DNA of 7,578 bases, taken from the NCBI GenBank assembly GCA_900555005.1, contig USJM01000084.1, positions 1-7,578 of the forward strand, written 5' to 3'. A program made the translations under genes and the position numbers. The stretch comes from an uncultured Lachnospiraceae bacterium. GTDB taxonomy: Bacteria > Bacillota_A > Clostridia > Lachnospirales > Lachnospiraceae. The notes below the pieces were generated by a model. It saw nothing but the letters and a program-made list of their open reading frames with translations. It was not told the origin of the DNA and searched no databases. Positions 1 through 5,530 of the stretch are shown in pieces (within the stretch, counting starts at the first letter, position 1; every line of letters begins with the position of its first letter).

Positions 1-308
1 GGACAGCAAAGAAGGCTTGAGATCGCCAGAGCGATGGCGACAGAACCGAAGCTTTTGCTGCTCGACGAGCCCGCTGCGGCATGAACCCGAACGAGACACA
101 GGAACTGATGGAGACGGTCCGGAAGGTCCGTGACGACTTCGGTATCGCCATTCTTCTGATTGAGCATGATATGAAGTTTGTCATGGGAATCTGCGAGGAG
201 ATCACGGTACTGGAGTATGGCAAGACGATTGCCCACGGCGATCCGCAGACGGTATCCAATGATCCGGAAGTGATCGCGGCTTATCTGGGAGGAGATGACG
301 AAGACTGA
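1..308 (+). CDS. livG: LivG-type ABC transporter ATP-binding protein, 3' part, with a -1 frameshift
   Basis: This is the C-terminal part of one of the two cytoplasmic ATPases of a branched-chain amino acid type (HAAT family) importer; the 5' end lies outside the window. The first bases encode the end of the ABC signature (GQQRRLEIARAMA), then Walker B (LLLLDEP). The frame then hits TGA at 82-84. One extra G in the GG at 78-79 would give the LivG hallmark DEPAAGMNP and join the frame starting at 81, which carries the D-loop region, the H-loop histidine (LLIEHDM) and the usual LivG ending (YGKTIAHG, then AYLGG). The stop TGA (306-308) overlaps the probable livF ATG at 308, so the two genes are translationally coupled. 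The family assignment is secure. The frameshift could be a real mutation or, more likely given the others in this window, a sequencing deletion. Confidence 0.9.
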
Positions 309-1032
309 TGGGTGAACGCTGAAGGTAGAAGATATCAACGTATACTACGGGTCCATCCACGCCATCAAGGATGTCTCCTTCCATGTGGATGAGGGCGAGA
401 TCGTCACGATGATCGGAGCAAATGGAGCCGGCAAGACGACGACGATGCATACGATCTCCGGGCTTCTGCGGTCGGAGACCGGGAAGATTGTCTACGATGG
501 AAAAACCATATCGAAGATGGAGCCGCATAAGATCGTGTCCCTGGGACTTGCACAGTGTCCGGAGGGGCGGCGTGTCTTCTCCGGGCTGAGCGTGTCTGAG
601 AACCTGGAGATGGGGGCGTATACAAGAAAAGATGGAAAGGATGCCATCGCAAAGGACTTTGACATGGTCTACGGCTTGTTCCCAAGGCTGAAAGAGCGGA
701 AGCATCAGCCAGCGGGGACTCTGTCAGGCGGTGAGCAGCAGATGCTGGCAATCGCCCGCGCCCTGATGGGAAAGCCGAAGATGCTGCTGCTCGATGAGCC
801 TTCCATGGGACTGTCACCGCTTCTGGTAAAGGAGATCTTCCGGATTATTGAGACGATCAACAAGGATCAGGGCGTTACGGTTCTTCTGGTGGAGCAGAAC
901 GCCAAGATGGCATTGAACATAGCCGACAGAGGGTATGTTCTTGAAACCGGAAACATCACGATGGAAGGAAAGGCTTCTGACCTCGCGAACGACCCGGCCG
1001 TGAAGAGTGCTTATCTGGGCGGCGCAAAATAA
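308..1032 (+). CDS. livF: LivF-type ABC transporter ATP-binding protein, with a start-region -1 frameshift
   Basis: This is the second ATPase of the branched-chain amino acid type importer. It shows Walker A (GANGAGKTT), a Q-loop followed by the LivF-typical PEGRRVFSGLSVSENL, signature LSGGEQQ, Walker B MLLLDEPSMGLSP, and LLVEQNA, where LivF proteins carry Gln instead of the H-loop His. It ends in AYLGGAK. Family-like sequence begins upstream of any ATG in that frame: from 319 it reads LKVEDINVYYGSIHAIK, preceded by ACG and an in-frame TGA at 313-315. The ATG at 308 overlaps the livG stop (TGATG). One extra A in the AA at 315-316 would give M-G-E-T-L-K-V-E-D and about 241 residues, the normal LivF length. 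As printed, only ACG/CTG or the internal GTG at 385 could start it. I take 308 as the intended start and a one-base loss as the cause; a non-ATG start is the alternative. Confidence 0.88.
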
Positions 1033-1060
1033 ACAGTCCATACAGTTTTTTATATACAAG

Positions 1061-1133
1061 CGCCAGCGGCATGCCTGGCGGGGGGGTGGGCGTGGGGCTT
1101 TTGTGTCAATACCTGTCTGTGTCAGGTGCTTTT
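1061..1133 (+). terminator. Possible transcription terminator of the liv operon (weak)
   Basis: A 6-bp GC-rich stem (1061-1066 with 1075-1080, 8-base loop) lies 28 bases after the livF stop, but a G-tract separates it from the first T-run (1099-1102). A second 5-bp stem (1111-1115 with 1123-1127) is followed more directly by GCTTTTG. Neither is a textbook intrinsic terminator; position between livF and a new promoter is the main support. Confidence 0.3.
1080..1097 (+). other. G-tract with quadruplex pattern
   Basis: The + strand carries seven Gs (1080-1086), T, GGG, CGT, GGGG. This supplies four runs of at least three Gs with loops of 1, 1 and 3 bases, the pattern of a stable G-quadruplex, on the coding strand of both flanking genes. 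It could affect termination of livF transcription or the leader of the next gene. The exact length of the seven-G run may be unreliable if the sequence contains homopolymer errors. Confidence 0.5.
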
Positions 1134-1134
1134 G

Positions 1135-1163
1135 TTGCGGAGGTACGCGGCTGGTATTATACT
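1135..1163 (+). promoter_or_regulatory. Predicted sigma-70/SigA-type promoter for the ATP-grasp gene
   Basis: TTGCGG (1135-1140) and TATACT (1158-1163) are separated by exactly 17 bases. The -10 matches five of six consensus positions and the -35 keeps TTG. Transcription would start near 1170, giving a leader of about 40 bases before the ATG at 1210. This also argues against the earlier in-frame ATG at 1126, which would lie upstream of the transcript. Confidence 0.5.
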
Positions 1164-1209
1164 GTTTCACAGGCATGAAGAATATAGAATGAACGGAGCA
1201 ACTCGGATC

Positions 1210-2418
1210 ATGACGAAGAGCCAGAAAAAACTGATGGTACTGGGAGCCAGTTATTCCCAGATTCCGTTGATGAAGGCTGCCAGAAGGCTAGGCCTGCATG
1301 TGACGGCGGTATCGATCAAGGGACCTTACCGGGGATTTGATTATGCGGACGACATTGTATACGCCGATATCACGAGTCCGGAGGAAGTGCTGAGAGCAGC
1401 GGAGGAAACACAGGTCGACGGTGTGACAACCTGCTGCATGGATCTCGGCGTTGAGGCGATGGGAGTTGTGAATGAGCGCCTGCATCTTTCGGGCCCGGGA
1501 ATATTTGCCGCGAAGGCGGCCAGAAACAAGGCGGTCGAGAAGCAGGCATACCGGGAGCATGGTGTTCCGACGGCATCTTTTTGCTTTGTACATTCTCAGG
1601 AAGAATTGAAAAAGGCACTCACGGTCATGCAGTATCCGGTTATCCTGAAGGCAGCAGACCAGATGGGGAGCCGCGGAATCCGGAGGGCGGGCAACGAAGC
1701 AGAAGCAACTTTAGCATATGAATATGCGATGGCGGCGACAGAGGAGAATTTCTGCATTCTGGAGGAGTTCCTGGAGGGAACGATGTTCGGCGTGGAGGCC
1801 ATGATGTCGAACGGAAAGCTGGCTTATGTTCTGCCGCTTGGCAATGATCTTCTGGATGGCAATCCGCCGTTCCCGATCGGGCACTATGTCCCCTGGGCAC
1901 AGGGGGAAGCGATCCGAGGAAAGATCGAGGATCTCGTGAGAGTGGTTGCGGAGGCGCTTCATTTCGATAACTGTGCGATGGACCTGGACTGCATGTACAA
2001 GGATGGGAAAGTCTATGTGATTGAAGCCACAGCACGGGCCGGCGCCACCTGCATCACGGACACAGTCGGCATCTATTACGGGATTGATTATTATGAGGCG
2101 ATCGTGAAGGCTGCGATGGGAATTGATGTCTCGGAGATGTTCCAGGCTCCTGCAAGGCAGCTCACCCCTAATGTGAGCAGGCTGCTGTTTGCCGACAGGG
2201 AGGGGATTGTGAGCCGTATCGATGCGCCGGCACACGGCAAGCTGCCGGATGGTGTCGTGGATCTTTCCTTTAACATCTCAGAGGGAAGCCATGTGCAGAA
2301 GGTCACAAACGGAAGGGACAGGATCGGCCAGCTGATTGTGAGAGGGGAAAGTGTCGAAGCCTGCAGAAAGCTGGAAAGAGAAGTGCTGGGCCAGATTCAT
2401 CTTGAGTATAGGGAGTAA
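1210..2418 (+). CDS. ATP-grasp domain carboxylate-amine ligase-like protein (first copy)
   Basis: A cytoplasmic ATP-grasp enzyme of about 402 residues, intact. The N-terminal pre-ATP-grasp domain starts with KKLMVLGASYSQIPLMKAA, resembling the Rossmann-like start of carbamoyl-phosphate-synthase/PurK/biotin-carboxylase-like ligases. The ATP-grasp part has a nucleotide-binding lysine (PVILKA, about residue 147), the glycine-rich loop GSRGI (153-157), the hinge acidic pair LEEFLEG (about 185-186), and a metal-site region AMDLD ... IEATARAG (about 257-278). The family joins a carboxylate to an amine through an acyl phosphate; substrates cannot be read from sequence. ATG 1210 was chosen because homologous sequence starts right after it, GGAG lies 11 bases upstream and a promoter precedes it; ATG 1189 is the alternative. 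The glycosyltransferase gene follows after 8 bases, so the two are co-transcribed. A second, divergent ATP-grasp gene lies at 3438-4585. Confidence 0.87.
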   Translation: MTKSQKKLMVLGASYSQIPLMKAARRLGLHVTAVSIKGPYRGFDYADDIVYADITSPEEVLRAAEETQVDGVTTCCMDLGVEAMGVVNERLHLSGPGIFAAKAARNKAVEKQAYREHGVPTASFCFVHSQEELKKALTVMQYPVILKAADQMGSRGIRRAGNEAEATLAYEYAMAATEENFCILEEFLEGTMFGVEAMMSNGKLAYVLPLGNDLLDGNPPFPIGHYVPWAQGEAIRGKIEDLVRVVAEALHFDNCAMDLDCMYKDGKVYVIEATARAGATCITDTVGIYYGIDYYEAIVKAAMGIDVSEMFQAPARQLTPNVSRLLFADREGIVSRIDAPAHGKLPDGVVDLSFNISEGSHVQKVTNGRDRIGQLIVRGESVEACRKLEREVLGQIHLEYRE

Positions 2419-2426
2419 GGATAATT

Positions 2427-3418
2427 ATGAAGCTATCGATCGTTGTCCCATGCTATAACTCCGAGCATACAATTGGAAAGCTTGTGGATCTGTGTATGCA
2501 GGAGTTCAACAATAAAGACGGCTGGGAGCTTGAGATGGTTCTCGTCAATGATTTTTCGAGGGACGGGACGTTCAATGCCATACAGGGGATCTGTGAGAAG
2601 TACCCGAATGTCAAGGGTATCAACCTTGCAAAGAACTTCGGCCAGCATGGCGCACTGATGTGTGCGTTCCAGTATGTGACAGGGGATGTGGTCTGTGGGA
2701 TTGATGATGACCTGCAGAGCCATCCGGCACAGATCCATCAGCTGCTCGACAAGCTCCTGGAAGGGGATGGCTATGATGTCGTCTTCGGGAAGTACAGGAA
2801 AAGGCAGTTTGGATGGTTCAAGAATCTGACCGGAAAGATCAGCCAGTGGCTGCTGTTCCGCCTGACAGACCGCCCCAAGGGGGTCGAGATGAGCGCTTTC
2901 TGGGCAGCCAGAAGATATGTCATCGATGAAGTGAGAAAGTACCGGGGAACGGACGCCTTCATCCAGCTTCTGTTTGCCAGGACAACCAGACGAATGGCGG
3001 ATGTGGAGGTCGACCACTACGCGCGGGAGGTCGGAAGCTCCAACTACACCTTCCGAAAAGAAATGAAGCTGTTCATGACGTTCATGAGCTTTTCTGTCAT
3101 TCCGCTTCACCTGGCGACCTGGCTCGGCGCTCTGTTTTCGATGACAGGTTTTATCTGGGCGATTGTTATTCTGGTTCAGAAGCTGATGAACCAGGATCTT
3201 CAGATCGGATGGCCATCTCTGATGGTCGTGATCCTATTACGGGCGGCTTCCTGTTCCTGATGCTCGGGATTATCGGAAGCTATATCGGAAAGATCATTAT
3301 GACAGAAAATCATTCGCCGCTCTATGTCGTCAGGGATGAGCTGAACACAGGCGGCGCAGAAAAGAAGGAATGTCAGACCTTGCAGACAGACGGCCAGAAA
3401 GGGCGGACTTCAGACTGA
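2427..3418 (+). CDS. Family 2 glycosyltransferase, GtrB/ArnC/DPM1-like, with a -1 frameshift near the C-terminus
   Basis: A membrane-bound GT-A glycosyltransferase expected to move a sugar from a nucleotide donor onto a polyprenyl phosphate at the inner face of the membrane. It starts MKLSIVVPCYNSE (typical GT2), has VNDFSRDGT (about 41-48), the LAKNFGQHGAL region (68-77), the metal/nucleotide acidic motif GIDDDLQSHP (91-100) and a hydrophobic segment at about 221-250. In the first frame it ends prematurely at 3260; a second frame continues as ITGGFLFLMLGIIGSYIGKI, the second transmembrane hairpin normal for this family. One missing base around 3231-3238 joins them into about 330 residues, the usual length. 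The start ATG has AAGGA five bases upstream. It lies 8 bases after the ATP-grasp gene. The last 30 residues or so are polar and poorly conserved. Donor sugar unknown. Confidence 0.87.
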
Positions 3419-3437
3419 AAAAGCAAGGTGAAGAAGC
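3419..3437. other. Convergent intergenic gap
   Basis: Only 19 bases separate the stop of the glycosyltransferase (+) from the stop of the second ATP-grasp gene (-). I see no T-run terminator in the gap, so termination of either transcript would have to occur inside the opposing gene. Confidence 0.7.
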
Positions 3438-4585
3438 TCACTGGACATCGGGCTTCGGGAGATAGGGAAGGAGTGCTTCCCTGTCTTCGGCCTTGAACAG
3501 GAAATAGCCAAACCGGGAGGCACTGTCTGTCACAGCCTCTGATGTCACAGGATGAATCTCATATGCCACGACATACTCCGGGTGCTCTTTTCTAAGCTGT
3601 TCGAATACCTCTACATCCTTCTGGGTGAAGATGAAGCGGACCGCGGCGGCTTCCTTCTTTCTGGAAGACACAAGCTTCGGTTCTTCTCCGAGCGCAATCC
3701 GGATCACCTGTTCTATAAAGTCGATCCCTGTCGAGATATTGACAAGCGAACTTCCGATGAAATCTCCGCCCATCCTTCCGCCGATCTCAATCAGCCGGAT
3801 CACACCGTCCGCATTGATTTTCAGTTCACTGTGGGAGGCGCCATTCTGAATCTTCAGAGAATTCAGTGCGGCGTGACAATTTGAAGCACCCGTTTTTCTG
3901 TCTCCGGATCCACAAAAGCCGGTTCCAGATGTCCGGTTTCGATGAAGTGCGGCGCGCCTGTCGTGTACTTCTGGGTCATCGCAAGAAAGTGATGGTTTCC
4001 GCGGAAGGACAGAAATTCAACGCTGTACTCCTGTCCTGTCACAAACTCCTCGACCAACGCCTTTTTTTCAAAACTCTCCGCTTTTGCCTCTTCGATTGCG
4101 CTTTCCAGCCCCTGCGCTGAAAAGAGCTCCGTGATTCCACGGCTTCCGGAACGGTCGGTTGGCTTGACGATGACTGGATAGCAGAGCTTTATGCCCTCCA
4201 GGTCGGATATGGAAGAGACGAGGATACTTCTGGGAGAAGGATCCCCATTCGTTTCGAAGGCTTTCCGCATCAGATGTTTGTTTGTGGAAAGCTCCGTTGA
4301 TTCCATGGAGTTACCCGGCAGCCCCATTTTTTCAGCAACATAGTTTACTGTAACGACCGCAAGGTCAGATGCAATCGTACAGATGCCGTCGATCCCGATC
4401 TCTCTGCATTTTTCCAGAATCTTGTCTTTTTCGACAATCGAAAGCGGATAAAAGAAATCAGCTGTCCGTTCGCCGATGTCACCGGTCTTCCATGCAAATA
4501 CATGGGTCTGGCAGCCAAGCGCCCTGGCTTTTTCAATCAAGGGCTCCTGAAGATAGGAAGCTCCGATAATTGCAAGTTTTTTCAT
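3438..4585 (-). CDS. ATP-grasp domain carboxylate-amine ligase-like protein (second copy), with a -1 frameshift
   Basis: A second ATP-grasp enzyme, about 382 residues once repaired, distantly similar to the one at 1210-2418 (both begin KKL..GASY.Q.PL...A). The pre-ATP-grasp domain starts MKKLAIIGASYLQEPLIE. Next come the nucleotide lysine (YPVIVKP, about 141), glycine loop SGSRGI (146-151), hinge VEEFVTGQEYSVE (178-190), then after the break SHSELKI and the metal-site motif IEIGGRMGGDFIG, which is textbook for the family. The first frame stops at 3863-3865; one extra base at about 3869-3874 joins it to the second frame and restores ALNSLKIQNGASHSELK. The start at 4585 is preceded by GGAGG 11 bases upstream; the in-frame GTG at 4603 lies within that ribosome-binding sequence, so it is not the start. 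It follows the secreted hydrolase gene by 36 bases and is probably co-transcribed. Substrate unknown. Confidence 0.85.
3458..3488 (+). repeat. 13-bp hairpin just past the glycosyltransferase stop, inside the opposing gene
   Basis: The left arm 3458-3470 and right arm 3476-3488 pair around a five-base GAGTG loop. The core AGGGAAG/CTTCCCT is perfect and the rest pairs if two G-U wobbles are allowed in the + strand RNA. In the - strand RNA the same positions become A-C mismatches, so the structure fits the + transcript better. It lies 40 bases after the glycosyltransferase stop. There is no following U-run, so it may be a processing or stability structure rather than an intrinsic terminator. Confidence 0.4.
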
Positions 4586-4596
4586 ATTCGCTGATA

Positions 4597-4601
4597 CCTC
4601 C
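4597..4601 (-). promoter_or_regulatory. Ribosome binding site deciding the second ATP-grasp start
   Basis: On the - strand GTGGAGGT precedes ATG 4585 by 11 bases. The upstream in-frame GTG (4603) overlaps this site and so is unlikely to be an initiator. Confidence 0.6.
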
Positions 4602-4621
4602 ACGGATGGCTGATTTTTCGG

Positions 4622-5344
4622 TTATCGGCACTGAGCGATAAACCATCGGATGATCTTTTTTCCGGCACCTTTTTTGCTGCCGTGCTCCGGATGATACTGA
4701 AAAGCATAGATCGGAAGGGTTTCGTGCTGGATGGCTTCAATACATCTTTTTTTGTCAGTTGAGAACTGTGTGGCGATCAAACCATTGCCAAGCCGCTTGA
4801 TCGCCTGATGATGCGCATGGAGCAGTGTAGCAGTGGGACCGAGCGTATGGTACAGCGCGCTGGCAGGGGTCACCGAGACCTTCATCTGTTTCATTCGATG
4901 ACTCCTTCCGATATTTTGGTACAGGGTCCCTCCGAAGTAGACATTGAGAAGCTGAAGTCCCCGGCAGACACCCAGAATGGGTTTTCGTGCACGGACAAAC
5001 TGGCTGATAGCGTAAAGCTGAAGACTGTCCCGAGCAGAAGAGACATTTCTCGATCCTCTGTTTTTTTCATGGTATAGGGCAGGGTTGACATCGCCGCCGC
5101 CAGGAAGCGCAAGCCCGTCGTAGGAGGCTGCGCGAATCTTCTTTTTTGTGGTGACGAGTACAGGGGTTCCGCCGTTTTTCCTGATGGACGACATGAGGGA
5201 GGCAGCATCGCTGCTACGCCGTGTATCGACAACACAGATTCGGGGAACACTCATCGCATTTGCATGCAATGGGAAGGATAATAGAAACAGAAAGCAGAAC
5301 AGCACCATCAGGTGCCAGGCTCTTTTCATGGTGTGGGATAACAT
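4622..5344 (-). CDS. Exported class I glutamine amidotransferase-like gamma-glutamyl hydrolase (PuuD/peptidase C26 type)
   Basis: A 240-residue protein of the family that includes gamma-glutamyl-GABA hydrolase PuuD, which cleaves gamma-glutamyl amide bonds. It has the oxyanion/glycine motif ALPGGGDVNPALY (about 79-91), the nucleophile elbow PILGVCRGLQ with Cys127, FGGTLYQNI (138-145), and the catalytic dyad FQYHPEH with His218 and Glu220. All three triad residues are present, so it should be active. Unlike cytosolic PuuD it begins with a signal peptide: basic MLSHTMKRAW, a hydrophobic core LMVLFCFLFLLSF, then LHANA, a good signal peptidase I site near residue 30. Action outside the membrane is therefore inferred. 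The ATG at 5344 has GGAG seven bases upstream, better than the internal ATG at 5329. It heads a two-gene operon with the second ATP-grasp ligase. Hydrolysis of a gamma-glutamyl or similar amide on an envelope or extracellular substrate is the best guess. Confidence 0.87.
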   Translation of the reverse strand: MLSHTMKRAWHLMVLFCFLFLLSFPLHANAMSVPRICVVDTRRSSDAASLMSSIRKNGGTPVLVTTKKKIRAASYDGLALPGGGDVNPALYHEKNRGSRNVSSARDSLQLYAISQFVRARKPILGVCRGLQLLNVYFGGTLYQNIGRSHRMKQMKVSVTPASALYHTLGPTATLLHAHHQAIKRLGNGLIATQFSTDKKRCIEAIQHETLPIYAFQYHPEHGSKKGAGKKIIRWFIAQCR

Positions 5345-5351
5345 AGCTGAA

Positions 5352-5355
5352 CTCC
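5352..5355 (-). promoter_or_regulatory. Ribosome binding site of the exported hydrolase
   Basis: On the - strand ACGGAG is followed by seven bases and then ATG (5344-5342). This supports the longer signal-peptide start over the ATG at 5329. Confidence 0.6.
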
Positions 5356-5381
5356 GTTTCTATGAATTTCAAACATCAAAG

Positions 5382-5410
5382 ATTCTACTACTGTTTTCCG
5401 GATATTTCCA
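5382..5410 (-). promoter_or_regulatory. Predicted SigA-type promoter of the hydrolase/ATP-grasp operon
   Basis: Reading the - strand, TGGAAA (5410-5405) and TAGAAT (5387-5382) are 17 bases apart, matching four and five of six consensus positions. The transcript would begin near 5375, about 30 bases before the ATG at 5344. Confidence 0.4.
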
Positions 5411-5419
5411 CGGTTGAAA

Positions 5420-5433
5420 ATGACGGAAGTCAT
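5420..5433. promoter_or_regulatory. Palindrome between divergent promoters, possible operator
   Basis: ATGAC-GGAA-GTCAT is a perfect five-base inverted repeat with a four-base centre. It sits between the -35 of the leftward promoter (5405-5410) and that of the rightward one (5463-5468). It is loosely flanked by a further pair, TTCCA (5406-5410) and TGGAA (5438-5442). Position suits a regulator acting on one or both operons; no regulator gene is visible in the window. Confidence 0.3.
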
Positions 5434-5453
5434 GTACTGGAATATTGGTTAAA

Positions 5454-5471
5454 CAAGTCCCCTTCAAGTCC
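5454..5471 (+). repeat. Tandem CAAGTCC heptamers, 11-base period, at the xdh promoter
   Basis: CAAGTCC occurs at 5454-5460 and 5465-5471, one helical turn apart. The second copy overlaps the poor -35 element. Same-face direct repeats at a weak -35 are a common arrangement for activator binding; this is inference. Confidence 0.35.
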
Positions 5472-5491
5472 GACTCATCTTGTGTTATGAT
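5463..5491 (+). promoter_or_regulatory. Predicted extended -10 promoter of the xanthine dehydrogenase-like operon
   Basis: TATGAT (5486-5491) is preceded by TG at the extended -10 position (TGTTATGAT). The -35 candidate TTCAAG (5463-5468, 17-base spacer) matches only three positions. The start point would be near 5498, leaving a leader of about 30 bases before the ribosome binding site and ATG. Confidence 0.5.
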
Positions 5492-5515
5492 GGCTTCAGA
5501 ACTTTAATTCCTGAG

Positions 5516-5521
5516 AGGAGG
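5516..5521 (+). promoter_or_regulatory. Ribosome binding site of the FAD subunit gene
   Basis: A perfect AGGAGG lies nine bases before ATG 5531 but only three before ATG 5525, so 5531 is preferred. The in-frame ATG at 5480 lies upstream of the predicted transcript start. Confidence 0.65.
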
Positions 5522-5530
5522 AAAATGAAC

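Larger units (their letters stand above)
1033..1209 (+). other. Intergenic region with hairpins, G-tract and direct repeats
   Basis: I see no credible gene here. After livF come a GC-rich hairpin (CGCCAG 1061-1066 with CTGGCG 1075-1080), a G-tract at 1080-1097, and two short T-runs, each within an identical GCTTTTGT (1097-1104 and 1128-1135). A second short inverted repeat, ACCTG (1111-1115) with CAGGT (1123-1127), precedes the second T-run. TGTGTCA also occurs twice (1102-1108 and 1118-1124). The order hairpin, T-run, promoter fits transcription ending after the liv operon and restarting for the ATP-grasp gene. Confidence 0.6.

Noticed and set aside
82..84. In-frame TGA in livG as a selenocysteine codon, considered because a selenium-type hydroxylase is nearby
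   Set aside because: Reading through TGA gives a non-LivG sequence and another stop within a few codons, while a one-base shift restores the LivG consensus. The TGA at 3863-3865 in the second ATP-grasp gene was rejected for the same reason.
1007..1192. Small open frame spanning the livF end and intergenic region
   Set aside because: It overlaps livF, crosses the hairpins and G-tract, and encodes low-complexity Gly/Arg/Cys-rich sequence with no ribosome binding site or recognisable motif.
1126..1209. N-terminal extension of the first ATP-grasp protein from ATG 1126
   Set aside because: The added residues are not family-like, no ribosome binding site precedes that ATG, and it lies upstream of the predicted transcription start near 1170.
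2433..3110. A 225-codon open frame on the - strand, opposite the glycosyltransferase
   Set aside because: Its protein has no family-like motifs and the + strand frame is an unmistakable glycosyltransferase. Long antisense frames are expected with this base composition; the same holds for 202-705, 1711-2235 and 6355-6930 on the - strand.
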